A stretch of 62,783 bases of DNA, taken from Spiroplasma endosymbiont of Danaus chrysippus. GTDB lineage: Bacteria > Bacillota_I > Bacilli_A > Mycoplasmatales > VBWQ01. The notes under the pieces were generated by a model. The model saw nothing but the letters and a program-made list of their open reading frames with translations. It did no database searches and was not told the DNA's origin. The position numbers and the translations under genes are program-made. The stretch covers positions 1 through 62,783 of the forward strand of contig NZ_CADDIL010000001.1 in the NCBI RefSeq assembly GCF_902809815.1, read 5' to 3'. Every line of letters begins with the position of its first letter. Position 1 is the first letter of the stretch. Shown one piece after another: positions 10,521 to 21,775 of the stretch.

Positions 10521-11429
10521 TTATAAAAAATTTTTTAAATGTGATAAATCTATTTCTTTTTCATAAAGATTTTTAATACCAATTTTATATTTATTTAAAA
10601 TTGAACTAAGATTATCAATTTTTTCTTGTGTATCTAAGCGAATTAAGATTTCATTTAAATCTTTAAGATATTTAAATTGATATTGATATTTTGTTAATAT
10701 AGTGGCTGTTAATGGTAAATTGTTGGTAGTTAAAATAAAAATTTTGCCAACATCAAATTTTGCTATTGGTCCACTATAAAGCATTTTTCCCAAATCAATA
10801 ATAGTACAATCATCAATAATATCTTTAACCTCGTTAATCATATGAGTTGTTAAGAAAATAGTTTTACCTTCTGCTTTTAATCTTTTTAATACATTTGTAA
10901 AATATTTTCGTGACTCTGAATCTAAGTTTGCACCAGGTTCATCAAGAATTACTAGTTCTGGATCATGTGCTAAGGCTTGAATTAGCATAATTCTATTTTT
11001 CATTCCTGAAGAGAAAGAATTTAAACCCTTATTACGATGTTCTCATAAATTAAAATTATTTAATAATTTTTGTAAATTAACTTCTAAAGCACTATCGGTA
11101 ATAGTAGTTGTTTGTCCTAAATATTTTAGAAAATTATAAGCTGTTAAACCTTGTGGAAAGTTTTCTAAATTTAAGGAATAACCTAAGCTTAATTTTGATT
11201 TTGCACTTCCTGCTTTGTAATCATTAACCTTAATTGTACCACTGTATCTGTTACTGGGCATTGCACCAATGATAGACTTTAATAAAACGGATTTTCCGCT
11301 ACCAGATTGACCAACCAAAGCATGGATAGTTCCTTTAAATACAGTAAAATTTATATTACTAATATTAAACTTTTTAAATTTTTTGTTATAGTTTCTGACA
11401 CTAATCATAATGTCTTCTGTAGTTCCCAT
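10521..11429 (-). CDS. ABC transporter ATP-binding protein
   Basis: 302 aa. Walker A is GQSGSGKS (40-47), the signature is FSSGMKNR around residue 143, Walker B is LVILDEPG (D163, E164), and the switch is TTH. I chose ATG 11429 because AGGAG lies at the right distance; an in-frame TTG 24 bases upstream lies inside the previous gene's end. It follows the permease gene after 13 bases, so the pair forms one operon. The domain order is that of two-gene drug/peptide exporters such as the CcmA/BcrA type. The substrate is unknown. Confidence 0.88.
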
Positions 11430-11442
11430 AATAAGTTTTCTC

Positions 11443-13164
11443 CTAACTAACAATTTTTCGATTATACATTAAATAAGAAAGTAAGAATAAAAAGATAGAA
11501 AATCCACAATATATTTCAAGAACTGATTTATTATTTTGAAAATAATCAATGTTATCGGTTTTTATTTTTTTATTATTTAATGTTAGTTTAAAATCAGGAT
11601 AACTAAATAAAGTATTTTTTTGTGTATCAAAATCGATACTAGATATTGCATAAGGTTCAAATCAAAAATCACCATAGTAGTCCATAAAATAAGTCCAAAT
11701 TTGATTTCAATGTTCAATAAAATTTATTGCATTGATAAATTGATAACTATTTGTAATACTAATGTAATTTTTATAATTTTTATCATTAGTAACAGAATTA
11801 TTAGTAATCTGACGATAAATATAAATTTGATTATAAATATATTCTTCGGTTGTTCTAACTAAAAAATAAACAGGATTATAAAAAATTTTATTAAATTCAT
11901 TACGAAAATCGAATTTATATGCATATGTATCAATAAAAATATTTTTAATTTCCTTGGGTGATAGTGGAACGGGTTGTTCTAATATTGGACCTGTAATTTG
12001 TATATAAGTATTATTAATGTCAGTATCGTATGTTAATAGTGAAGGTGCTTTACCACTTTGCAGATCCATAAATGAATCAATATTATATTTGTTATCATAA
12101 TCATTAATTATATTAATTAAGTCTTCTGTAATTTGATTATTATCAACATTGTTTTTTAATTCATCTAAGTTTTTAAAATAACTATTAAAAGTAATTTTCA
12201 TAAATATATTTTTATTTTGAAATTCAGGTGGTTTTCAAGAAGTTGTTTTGCCAATAAGAGTTTTAACAGTAGGATTTGTTTTAATAAATCCTAATTTTTG
12301 ATAAAAATCAATACGCTTATTAATAACATTATTTTCTTTAATATCCTTTAATTCTTGATCACTAAGATTAGAATAAAAATCAAAAATAGCTTTTGTTAAA
12401 TTTGGATATTTAATTAATCCTTTTTCTAAATTTTGTTTAAATAAAATTGCTTCTTTGATTTCACTAACAGTATATTGGATATTATTTTCAAAATTAATTT
12501 TAATAATGTCACTATTTATTTTGGTTAATGAGTAAGGCAAACCACCTAATAAAAATAGACTACAGAAAATAACAAAAATTAAAAAAACTGTTTGTGATGG
12601 AGTAAAAGCTAACATTGTTACTACACCAACAGTAACTAAAACAGCAAATAAAGAGCAAAAACCAAAAAACTTTAGGATCGTTAATACGTAAAAAGTTAAA
12701 TAAGAAACTTTTATAATAATTCCGCAAATCCCGCCAAAGATTAATAAAGCAATAATATTTATGAAAATAAAAGTTAAACTCATAAAAAATAAAGCAGCGT
12801 ATTGAGTTAAAATAATAACATTTCTTGTATAAGGTTTAGTAAGTAATAATAAGAAAGAACTATCTTCAAATTGAGTACCAAAAATTTTTATAGCATTTAA
12901 TAAAATAAAAATAAATAAAAATATACTATAAAAAATCATAATATAATATTCTAAATTAATAATAAAATCTTCTATTGATAAATTTAAAAAAAACAAAACA
13001 CTAATGCTCAATACCGAAATTACTATTGAAAATAAAAATAAAAATGCTGTAATAAAACTGTAACTAATTTTAATTATAATTAATCTAAATAATTTAAATC
13101 AACTTGCCTTTTTGGTTTTAGTTTTTTCTATAGTTTTCGGTGTGGTTTCTAGTAATCTGTCCAT
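11443..13164 (-). CDS. ABC-2-type permease with large extracellular domain
   Basis: 573 aa with TGA as Trp. There is a hydrophobic helix at about residues 31-60, then further helices through about residue 195 (a cluster of five or six), a roughly 340-residue hydrophilic segment and a last hydrophobic helix just before the C-terminus. This layout, with one big loop between the bundle and the final helix, is common in Firmicute/Mollicute ABC-2 permeases. It is cotranscribed with the ATPase gene downstream. No substrate can be inferred. Confidence 0.8.
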
Positions 13165-13263
13165 TATTTTTTCTCCTTTACATATTATCAATTATAATCA
13201 ATTATTTTTTTTGTTTATAAAATATAATTTAATGAAAATGAAAAATTATTGAAAAAAGATTCT

Positions 13264-13311
13264 AAACACTAATATTTATGTTAGTAGTATATTACCTAAA
13301 TATTAGTGTTT
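13264..13311. repeat. 14-bp perfect inverted repeat before cargo gene
   Basis: AAACACTAATATTT and AAATATTAGTGTTT face each other across 20 bases. The right arm abuts the leader hairpin of the next gene. A related TAAATATTAG string lies at the same place ahead of RIP2. It could be a promoter/operator region of a viral cargo leader. Confidence 0.5.
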
Positions 13312-13345
13312 AACCTATTTACTTTAAAATGAAAGTAAATAGGTT
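13312..13345 (+). promoter_or_regulatory. Leader hairpin (AACCTATTTACTTT type)
   Basis: A perfect 14-bp stem, AACCTATTTACTTT with AAAGTAAATAGGTT around a 6-base loop, is followed by a T-rich run about 32 bases before the ATG at 13377. The RIP2 leader (28223-28255) and the plectrovirus leader at 36203-36234 have the same stem with only small changes. Confidence 0.65.
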
Positions 13346-13376
13346 TTATATTTTAAAGTAGAAAGTGAGAAAAAAT

Positions 13377-13714
13377 ATGCGAAGTGGAAATAAACAAGAA
13401 AAATCAAAAAAAAACAAATAATTAAAAAATATGCGAAAAATGGTGTTGTTGCTGGTGGTGCTATCGGCGCTGGTGTTGGGTTTGTTGCTGGTATTGGTTG
13501 TGTGGTTATCTCACCACCTAGTCCAGGTGAGGTTATTGCTGGTGCCACTATTCTTGGTGTTGGTTATGGTGTTGGTGCTGTAAAAGTAGTCATAGATGAG
13601 ATAAAACAAAAAGCAGTAAGACAACAAAGAGAACCATTTAACTCTTTTCAAGTAAATGCTATGGATTTACAAAATCCAATTTCAACAAGCAGAAATCAAC
13701 CACCAACATTATAA
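13377..13714 (+). pseudogene. Glycine-zipper small membrane protein, frameshifted in a poly-A run
   Basis: From ATG 13377 the frame reads a basic leader (MRSGNKQEKSKKNK) and stops at 13419. One base of shift inside the A9 tract at about 13406-13414 joins it to an open frame to 13714. That frame encodes KKYAKNG and a Gly-rich hydrophobic stretch with GAIGAGVGFVAGIG and VGYGVGAV repeats, then a basic helix and the tail MDLQNPISTSRNQPPTL. Glycine zippers occur in pore formers, bacteriocins and small phage membrane proteins. The tail resembles that of the plectrovirus protein at 36756. It may be a true pseudogene, a sequencing error, or rescued by transcriptional slippage. Confidence 0.55.
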
Positions 13715-13857
13715 AAACTAAACATTACCGATTAATGTTCTAAACAGGTTCTAAGAAGTATGAGTTTTAAGGAATAAAATTAATAAAATTTAAAAGATAT
13801 GTTGAAAAAATTGATTAATTTTATTTAATTATTTTAGGATTTTATTTTTTTAATCAC

Positions 13858-13883
13858 AAAAATACCTATTGTTAGGTGTTTTT
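13858..13883 (+). promoter_or_regulatory. Leader hairpin before toxin-like fragment
   Basis: An 11-bp stem (AAAAATACCTA/TAGGTGTTTTT, one T-G pair, loop TTGT) is followed by T5 and then a TTGAAAGGATGG ribosome site before ATG 13913. It could terminate the preceding gene while serving as leader for the next. Confidence 0.6.
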
Positions 13884-13912
13884 TTATGTTTTAATTGAAA
13901 GGATGGAAAATT

Positions 13913-14378
13913 ATGAATAATATTTTTAACTATTCCATTGATTACGAATTTAAGGATTCCTATAATGGATTACATTCTAATTTTACAGATAGTTCTAATA
14001 CATATAAATTACTAAAATGAAGTACTTTTTCTAATTCCTGAGATAATTTTACAGAAAAATATAAAACATTTCATTTTAATAAATCTCTTAATAATTTTTC
14101 TGTTAGATTAGCAAACGACACAAATAGTATTGCAAACTTAGAAAAATCCATTAATACAAAAAAAATTGCAAAATATGGGGACAGGAAACGGTAATAGTAT
14201 ATATAATATAAAAATATACACAATTGATAGTGCTGGTCGTGGAAATAGTATAAATGTTTCTTTAAATATTTGACACGATAAGGATTATATTTATTTTAGA
14301 TGATTTTTATCAAATTATGCAAATTTTGGAATTGATTCATTTTTTCACATCAAAATTTTTTCTATCATTTTAAATTAA
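13913..14378 (+). pseudogene. Frameshifted copy of a domain shared with the 47-kb secreted protein
   Basis: The first frame (13913-14194) starts with ATG after GAAAGG and holds DSYNGLHSNFTDSSNTYKLL. The second frame (14175-14378) continues with MGTGNGNSIYNIK and VSLNIWHDKDYIYFRWF. Laid end to end they align with the last ~140 residues of the secreted protein at 45892-47166, which has DNFNGFVSSWTDESNIYSII and IILYIWHDNQNIYWQW. One indel near 14170 would restore a single protein. It lacks the signal peptide and N-terminal part of its relative. Function unknown. Confidence 0.6.
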
Positions 14379-14727
14379 AGTATATTGTTTTAGTAATAAT
14401 GCCTATTTATTCAATATTTTAATTAACTAAAATATTTTAAAACTACTCAATTTGAGTAGTTTATTTTTTCTTTTTAAAAATTTAAATATTACAAAAATTA
14501 TAATAAATTAATTTATATATAGAATATGAATAGTTTAGGTTCTTATAATATATTATTAATACTTATAATATATTATAATTAGAAAAATAATCAAATTATT
14601 AGTTTACATAAATATTAAAATTAATATATTCACAACATTTTAATTATAAATATTATACAATGTACTAAAACTTTAATAAAAGATATTAAATAAAAGATAT
14701 TAAAAGAAATTTTAGGAGGATACTAGA
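14379..14727. other. Intergenic region with terminator and lipoprotein leader
   Basis: A terminator stem (AAACTACTC, loop, GAGTAGTTT, then T-rich) lies at 14440-14470. The rest is nearly pure A/T with repeated TTATAATATATTA strings at about 14535-14580 that could be -10 elements. An AGGAGG ribosome site at 14713-14718 precedes the GTG start of the lipoprotein gene. Confidence 0.5.
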
Positions 14728-16338
14728 GTGAAGGGAATATTAAAATTATTAGCAATTTTTGGATTAACAGCACCATTAGCAGTAAATGTAGTGGCATGTG
14801 GAAATGGTAATAGTTCTGATACTGATGATGAAGTATCGGAAAATGCTGATGTACAAGAATTATTAAAAAAAGCTAAAGAGCAAATTAGTTTAGGACTTGC
14901 AAATTTAATTAGTGAATATAAGAATTTAACTTTTGAAGATGAATTTGGTGAATCTGGAAAAGATATTACTAATAATTTAAATATTTTATCTAAAGATAGT
15001 GACACTCTGGTTGATAGTAAAATAAAAGATATATTTTTAACTAGGCTTCAAAAAGATATTACAAATCTTATTATTGAGGATTATTTATTACAACCATCTG
15101 ATTTAAAACCATTATTTAATAATATAACTACTAGTGAAATTTTAAAAATTGATTTTAATGAAACAACAATGACAAATAAACAATTCAATTGAACTAAGGA
15201 AAATGCTGATTTTGGTATTGAAAATTATGATCCAGCAACGTATAACATAACAATGTGATATAAACTTACTGCAGATTTAAAATTAAAATTATCTTATAAA
15301 GATGAAAGTAACAAAAAGACAGAAATTGAAGTATCTAATATTATTTTTGATTTTAATTACGCTAATACTGGTGCTAATTTAAAGGCTTTAGTTGAAGTTT
15401 CAACTGGTAATGTAACAAAAGTATTAAAAGATTTTATGATACAAATGGAAAACACCACTACTGATAGTGAAAGTTTATTACAAAAAGCAAAAGAATTAAT
15501 TACTGGAAAACTTAATAACAATAAAGTTAATATTACTAAAGTTGATATTAATGCTCAATCAGAAGTTCTTCAAAAAAATGATGTTTATGCTAGTGGTGAT
15601 CATATGTATGAAGCGCTTACTAAGCCTACAATTGATGAAGCAATTGATTCTTTGAAAAATTATTTATCACCAACAGCAACAGCTTTTTCAGATAAGATTA
15701 CTAAGTGACTTGTTGGAAAACAAGGAGTGCCTGAAGAAAGTAAAAAGAAAATTAATGTTTTTGGAAAAATCACTATTAGTGATTGAAGCATTTCAGGCTT
15801 AAGATTAACACCAATGTCTTTAGATTTTATTAATACTAGCCCTAATCAAACGCAAGGTGAATGAGCAGAGGAAACAGCAACAGCATTAGGTAAAATATTT
15901 TATACAAAAAGTGCATTTGCTGAAGGGCGTATTGATATAACTACTGATGATAACTTAACAATATATATGAATCCTAGCGATTTTGATGATTTTGTTCAAA
16001 ATAATAAAACAATGAGTGATATTAGTGACTATATTAGTTCAAAAATAAATTCTAAAGCTACAACCGAAGCTCTTATTAAAGGTAATATTTCAGTTGCTTT
16101 AAATGGTCTTTGAAGAGGAGCAAAAAATCCGACTTTAAGTGATAGAACTAGTGTGGAAAAAGTAAATGATAATACATTTAAAGTTAAAAGAAATGCGGGT
16201 GGTATGCATGGTTATAATTATTTAACTATTCGTTATGCAAACACTAGTTTTTTAACTGGAATGATTAAGAATCATAAAAATAATCATATTTTATTTGAAA
16301 ATTGAATTATTAAAAAAGCAGATACTGATGTTTGATAA
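14728..16338 (+). CDS. Spiroplasma surface lipoprotein, 536 aa
   Basis: It starts with GTG, chosen because AGGAGG lies nine bases upstream. Residues 1-24 form a lipoprotein signal with a short basic start, a hydrophobic core and lipobox VVAC (Cys24), followed by Gly/Asn/Ser and an acidic stretch. The mature part is a soluble Asn/Thr/Asp-rich protein without repeats. The signal closely resembles that of the lipoprotein at 23507, which ends at Cys24 too, so both belong to a Spiroplasma lipoprotein family of unknown function displayed on the wall-less cell surface. Confidence 0.85.
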
Positions 16339-16795
16339 TTTATATTATTTTTCAAATTTTTTTGTTATGATAAAAAATTTCTAATATAATTTAAATTTTT
16401 AAATTGATTAAAATTAAAAATTTGTATAGTATTTTAATTATTATTTTTATATTTTCATTTCTAAAAATTTATCTTTACATTTAATTAAAAATAGTGTATT
16501 ATATTTAAGTTGTTGATTAATTCGCAATTTTCTTTTAAGATATGATTGATAAAAAAATATCAAAAAGTTGTTAATGATGTCAAAGAAATAAATAATATCA
16601 TGAAATTATTTGACAACTTTTAATTTTAGAAAAATTAGATGAATTAATACTTTAAAATGTAAGTAAGTATATTATATATAAATAATAAATAAAACTAATC
16701 CTTTTTTAAAATAATCCTCTTTTAGAGGTTATTTTTCAGGTTATAATTATCATTTTTTCTAAATTTATTCAAAATTTATTTTTAAGGAGAAATAT
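16339..16795 (+). promoter_or_regulatory. Long structured leader of the DEAD-box helicase gene
   Basis: No gene is visible in 457 bases. A long-range stem AAAAGTTGT/ACAACTTTT spans 16563-16621, and a compact stem with one mismatch (AATAA-CCTCT/AGAGG-TTATT) at 16708-16735 is followed by five T residues, 60 bases before the helicase start. Helicase genes often have long leaders that control expression in the cold. Attenuation at the second stem is a reasonable guess. Confidence 0.45.
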
Positions 16796-18037
16796 ATGAG
16801 TTTTACAGAACTAAATTTAAAACAAGAATTAACTGCTGCTATTGCTAAATGAGGTTATACTACCCCAACACCAATTCAAAAGAAGACAATTCCAGTTTCT
16901 TTACAAAAAAAAGATATTATTGGAAAAAGTCATACCGGAAGCGGAAAAACTGCTGCTTTTGTCTTACCTATATTACATAATTTAGATATAAAATTATATC
17001 GTAATCAAGCCATTATTGTTTGTCCAACTAGAGAATTGGCAATCCAAGTTGCTAAACAAGTAAAAAAATATGCTTATTTTTTAAATGGTGTTAATGTTGC
17101 TTTATTATGTGGTGGTGTTAATATTAGAAATCAATTATATGATTTAAGAACTAGTAATATAGTTGTTGGAACACCAGGAAGAATTACTGATCATATTAAT
17201 CGTGGTAGTTTAAGATTAAATTCAATTAAAACATTAGTTTTAGATGAAGCAGATGAAATGTTAAAAATGGGATTTAAAAAAGATATTGATTTCTTATTTG
17301 AGAATTCACCACAAAATATTCAAACTGTCCTTTTTTCAGCAACAATGTCAAAACCAGTTTTAAAAATTGCTGATGATTATCAAAATAATCCAGTTAGTAT
17401 TACTGTTGAAGATGAAAGTCAAAAATTACAACAAGCAAATATTAAACAATATTATTTTGATTGTCGTAATATAACAAAAGAAACTGCATTAGTTACTTTA
17501 TATCAAAAATTACAACCACAATTAAGTATTGTTTTTTCAAATACAAAAGCTTTTACTAACAAAATTGCACAATTATTAGAACAAAATAATATTAAATGTG
17601 CTGTTATTAACGGTGATAAAAGTCAAAGAGAACGTATGGAAGCAATGAGACAATTTAAAAATGGTAAGGTTAAAGTATTAATTGCTACTGATGTTGTTGC
17701 TAGAGGAATTGACATTAATGGCATTGATTATGTTTTTAATTATGATATTCCACGTGAATATGAATACTATACTCATCGTATTGGTAGAACAGCTCGTGCT
17801 GGAGCACAAGGAACTGCTATTACTTTAGTAAGTAATAGAGTTCAATATAATGAAATTCAAGAAATTCAATATTATCAAAATCATGAAATTACTTTACTAG
17901 ATACTACAGGTTGAGATTTACCTAAAAATGTTGTTAAAGTACCAACTAAATTAAATTTTTCATCTCATAATAATAGAAATGATTTTAAACGTAATGTTGA
18001 TAATAATTCAAAATGAAAAAGAAAACCAAAATATTAA
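16796..18037 (+). CDS. cshA: DEAD-box ATP-dependent RNA helicase
   Basis: 413 aa with the ordered helicase motifs: the Q motif near YTTPTPIQ, motif I SHTGSGKT (45-52; Ser in place of the usual Ala), PTRELA, GTPGR, DEAD (150-153), SAT, ARGID and HRIGRTAR, then a short basic tail ending KWKRKPKY. Such proteins unwind rRNA and mRNA duplexes in ribosome assembly and RNA decay. The start is ATG after AAGGAGA. It is monocistronic, with a terminator straight after. The symbol follows the usual Mollicute naming of the single CshA-like helicase. Confidence 0.9.
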
Positions 18038-18054
18038 AATTAATCATTTTTATA

Positions 18055-18085
18055 AAAAAATCACTTAATAATTAAGTGATTTTTT
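18055..18085. terminator. Intrinsic terminator after DEAD-box helicase
   Basis: A near-perfect palindrome, AAAAAATCACTTAAT-A-ATTAAGTGATTTTTT, starts 18 bases after the helicase stop. The same structure can stop transcription from the minus strand. Confidence 0.85.
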
Positions 18086-18100
18086 CTTTAAATATTAATT

Positions 18101-18256
18101 TTATAAAGTTTTTTTATTTTCATTTTTTTTCTTATTTTCGATTTCTTGTTGTTGTCTTTCTTTTTCAGCTTTTTCGGATTCTTTTTTTAATTTATTAGCT
18201 GCAATTTTTTCTTTTATTCTTGCTATTTCTTTTTCTCTTTTATTTTTTTCATCCAT
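18101..18256 (-). CDS. Short Lys/Glu-rich protein, 51 aa
   Basis: The ATG at 18254-18256 follows AAAGGGA. The frame extends upstream to 18304, but the ribosome site favours this start. The product is almost entirely Lys, Glu, Gln and Asn and would form a single charged helix, like a short version of the plectrovirus coiled-coil protein at 36263. Composition alone could make such a frame by chance, so the call is weak. Confidence 0.4.
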   Translation of the reverse strand: MDEKNKREKEIARIKEKIAANKLKKESEKAEKERQQQEIENKKKNENKKTL

Positions 18257-18365
18257 AAAAATCCCTTTCTTACTACTTTTTTTGGCATATTTATTCTTAT
18301 ACATCTAAAATAACCAAAATAAGTGTACATTTTTTAGAAAAAAAATAAATATAAAATATTAAAAA

Positions 18366-18390
18366 AGTCACTCTTTTTAAAAGAGTCACT
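18366..18390. terminator. Terminator downstream of the 723-aa gene
   Basis: An AGT-C-ACTCTTTTT / AAAAGAGT-C-ACT stem with one C-C mismatch, flanked by A6 on each side, lies 25 bases past the end of the minus-strand 723-aa gene. Confidence 0.65.
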
Positions 18391-18415
18391 AAAAAATTAA
18401 ATTTAAATAGAGCTT

Positions 18416-20587
18416 TTAATTGAATGGCATTGGAGGGTATATTCCTGTACTTGTTGATGGTTGATTATTTATATCATTTGCAAATTGATATGGATTGTCA
18501 ATAGGAAATTCTTCTATTGATGTTTTGTCATCAGTTTCTTTTTCATTTGATGATTTTTCTGATTCTATTTGTTGTGATAAAACTTCTTCAATACCAGAAT
18601 CTTCAAATTCTTCTTCCTGATATTTTTTAAACAATTCATCAAAAGTTGTGAATTTCCCATTGTTTTCTAATTTTTCTAAATGTTTTTCAAGAAAAACTGC
18701 TTCTTTTTTAGTAAAACCACAACAACTAGTTAATATTTCTGTTATTTTTTTTATAGTTATTGGTTGATTAAATACATCTTTATAAAAATCAGAAATAGCA
18801 AAAGCAATCATATCAATTGCTGTTACACCAATTGAAAATCCTAATGTTGTTCATCTAACAAATTTTTCATAAAATAATTTTGTGGCTTTTTGAAATCCAT
18901 ATTCAGTAACTAATGCAGCTTCTGTTTTAACAGCATTAACAGTACAAGTGACTGATAAAAATAAAGGGATTGCCATTAATATTTTTTTATATCTAGTTTG
19001 TTTTTCAACTCATTTTGAAAGTTTTTCAGGACAAAGATTAGTTGGAATTCCTAAGTTTGTTAAACCCGATTTAAAAATATTATTAATTGGTCTCATAACA
19101 AAATAACGACTTATATTTGCTGCTAAAGCACCTGTAGTAAAAATGTCTTTCGTGATTCAATCATGTAAATTAAAATCTTCTTTAGAAGTATTTTCTGATG
19201 AACCAGTTAGAATAATATGACTACCTGCCCATGTTAGTGTTTCTAAAGTTAAATTAACTAAAAGATTACGTCCTCAATTAGTTACTAATGTTATTGGTTT
19301 ATTATTTTGTTGTTCCATAGTTTTAATTGTTTTATTTGCTAAAGATATTACTTGTTTAATTTCAATATCATTATTAGCATTATTATTTTCATTTTGTGAA
19401 TTAATAATTAGTTTTTTAATTCGTTCAATTTCTTTTTTAAAATTTGGATGATATTCAAATTCTGTTTCTACACAATTTTCAATTTGATTAAATTTTTGTA
19501 TTAAATCATTAAGTATGGAAATATTTGAAGAATATTTCATTAATTTTTGATGGTCTTCTTCAAATAAAAGTGTTTCAAATATTTCTTTATATTTTTCAAA
19601 GTCACTGGTATTAAATTGATTGATTTCAATGGGATTTGTTTTGTTTTTTTTATTAAAAAAAACATCTCGTGATCAACTTGAAGCTGCTGAAGTAAAAAAT
19701 GTGCCAAGTGCAGTATCAAGTAATACCATAACATAATTTTGTCAATTTCAAAATATAGCATCAATATAATCTTGGGATGTGTGTTCTTTACCATCAATGG
19801 GAAAATTAGAAACTACTCTTTGTAAATTTTTACCAGTAAGTCCAATATAAATTTCTAATAATCCTAAAAATTTATATGCAATATTTCTTATTATTTCTGG
19901 TTTTGTTTGATCAATAAAATTTTGTATTATTGTTAAATATTTATATAGTTTTAATAAAACATTTAAATCTCTATTATTAGAATTTTCTTTAAATAATTTT
20001 AATTGTTCATTAAGTGAGTTGGTATTTGTTATAAATTTATTAAGATTATTAATAGTTTTTATAGTAATACCTTCTAAGAATTGATCTTCAAGTGATAATT
20101 TTCTTTCTTTTTTTTGAAAAGTTTTTAAATCTAAATTATCATCAATATATTCATCAACATCATTGTATTCTTTTTTATATATTTCTATTGTATTTCTATT
20201 AAAGTTTATTTTTAATAATTCTAAAATCACTATAATTACTGTTCCATTTTTTTCAACAAATGTTACTTTTTGTCAGTATTGATTGTTATTAATGGTAATA
20301 GTGCTTTCATTAAAAAAAGTTAAACTATCAAAGTTATTTCTAATTTGGGTTTCATATTTTCAATTTCCATTATCATCGAGTTTTTTTTGTGTTGTTCCTC
20401 CATAACGACTACTACAATTTATTCAATTATTTTCTTCACTATCTTCTATTTCGATGATTGTACTTGAACTATTAAGACTTTCAGTGCTACTTGAATTACT
20501 ATTATTTATAGAAGGTTGTTGCTGGGTAATTCCATAATTAGTATGTTTATTTTTTTCTAATAAAGGTTTTTTTTCTTCTTTTGGCAT
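18416..20587 (-). CDS. Large membrane-inserting protein of unknown function, 723 aa
   Basis: One uninterrupted frame with TGA as Trp. It has no signal peptide. The first ~50 residues are polar and Ser-rich and include EEKKPLLEK, followed by a roughly 330-residue helical charged region. Hydrophobic segments then appear at WQNYVMVLLDTALGTFFTSA, TGALAANISRYF, ILMAIPLFLSVTCTV and TTLGFSIGVTAIDMIAFAIS. The tail is acidic and ends NNQPSTSTGIYPPMPFN. It is inserted between core genes on the opposite strand, has a hairpin leader and AAAGGAG ribosome site like the RIP genes, and begins MPK like RIP2. A membrane-active effector or viral cargo protein is plausible. I recognise no family. Confidence 0.6.
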
Positions 20588-20610
20588 TTTATTTTCTCCT
20601 TTAAGTATAA

Positions 20611-20645
20611 AAGTCCTATTTTGTTTTTATAAACAAATAGGACTT
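20611..20645 (-). promoter_or_regulatory. Leader hairpin of the 723-aa gene
   Basis: AAGTCCTATTTTGTTT pairs with AAACAAATAGGACTT (one mismatch). On the coding strand the stem is followed by TTTTATACTTAAAGGAG and the start. Its position, size and T-run match the leaders of RIP2 and of the plectrovirus coiled-coil gene, although the stem sequence differs. Confidence 0.6.
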
Positions 20646-20783
20646 AAAAATATATTTAAACTAAAAATATATTTAAACATATATTTAAACATATATCTGA
20701 TTTGGATTATATCATTTATTTAATAGTTTTTAAATAAAAAATATCTTTTTATATATAGTTAATAAAAATTAAGTTCTAATTAT

Positions 20784-21644
20784 TTATTTAAAAAATTCAG
20801 TAAATGATTTTTTGCTATGACGTTCAAGAAATTTATTAAATTCAATTGTTTTTTCATTTTTAATTTTTTCTAAAAATATATTAACTTCTTTTCCAGTACC
20901 TAATGGAATTGTATTAGTGTCAATACCTTTTATTTTTTTAATTTCTTCTAAAAATAAATAACGACTAATAATAGTACTACAAGCGATAGCTAAATACTTA
21001 TTTTCTGCATTAGTAACAAATTGAACTTTATCTTTAATAATTTTATTACGATTATCTTTCATATTTTCAATGTATTTGTAATATGTATCTTCATTAATAT
21101 ATTGATCAATAACTATAGTATCATATTGAATTCTATGTTGTAACATACGAACTAATGCTTGATTTTCTCCTCAGGTTTTAATAATATTGGGGCTATAACC
21201 CGCATCAATTCATTGATTATATTTACGATTGTTAATGATTACTGACTCAAAAATAATTGTTTTCATAATATCTTGTGCTAATTCAATAAATTTACTTTGT
21301 GATAAGTCTTTATAATCGCGAATGTTAAGTAAACGTAATTTTTCTAAATTACCCGAACCAATATAAGAACTAATAATAACAAGTGGACCAAAAAAATTAT
21401 TAATACCAAATTCAGCATTGCCAATGACTGGTGATTGATTTTCATCAAGTTGATTTCAAATTCTACGATATTCTGCAATAATATCCTCTTTAGTACCTTT
21501 AAAAATAACTTTTTCTTGATAAATTTCAATTGTTATATTATGATATTGAAATAATTCATAACTACTATTTTTATTATCAACTTTATAGTTTTGGTAGTGT
21601 TCTTTAATTAATGATTTTTGTTTTTGATTTAAGTAAAATGTCAT
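20784..21644 (-). CDS. rnhC: Ribonuclease HIII, with altered active-site motif
   Basis: 286 aa with an N-terminal substrate-binding part (1-70) and an RNase HII/HIII-type domain (FGPLVIISSYI, VIDQY with D180, NKYLAIACSTIISR). RNase HIII removes RNA from RNA-DNA hybrids. The first active-site motif, normally G-x-D-E-x-G-x-x-D, reads GNAEFGINN: Ala77 stands where the first catalytic Asp belongs, with only Glu78 kept. The codon is GCT, so a single sequencing error would explain the D-to-A change, but the second Asp is also Asn. The gene may be inactive or changed in function. It is divergent from acpS. Confidence 0.8.
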
Positions 21645-21775
21645 TAATATACCACCATCTTTTCAAAATTTATTTGATTTATTGAAATTAATATCACACT
21701 TTCTTTCATATTAATTATATAATAAAAACAAGGATTTTAGGGTTTTAACCTTTTATTTTATATAAGGAGTTAACA

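Noticed and set aside
11620..11862. 80-aa plus-strand frame opposite the ABC permease
   Set aside because: It lies wholly inside the permease gene on the other strand, has low complexity Ile/Asn content and no ribosome site.
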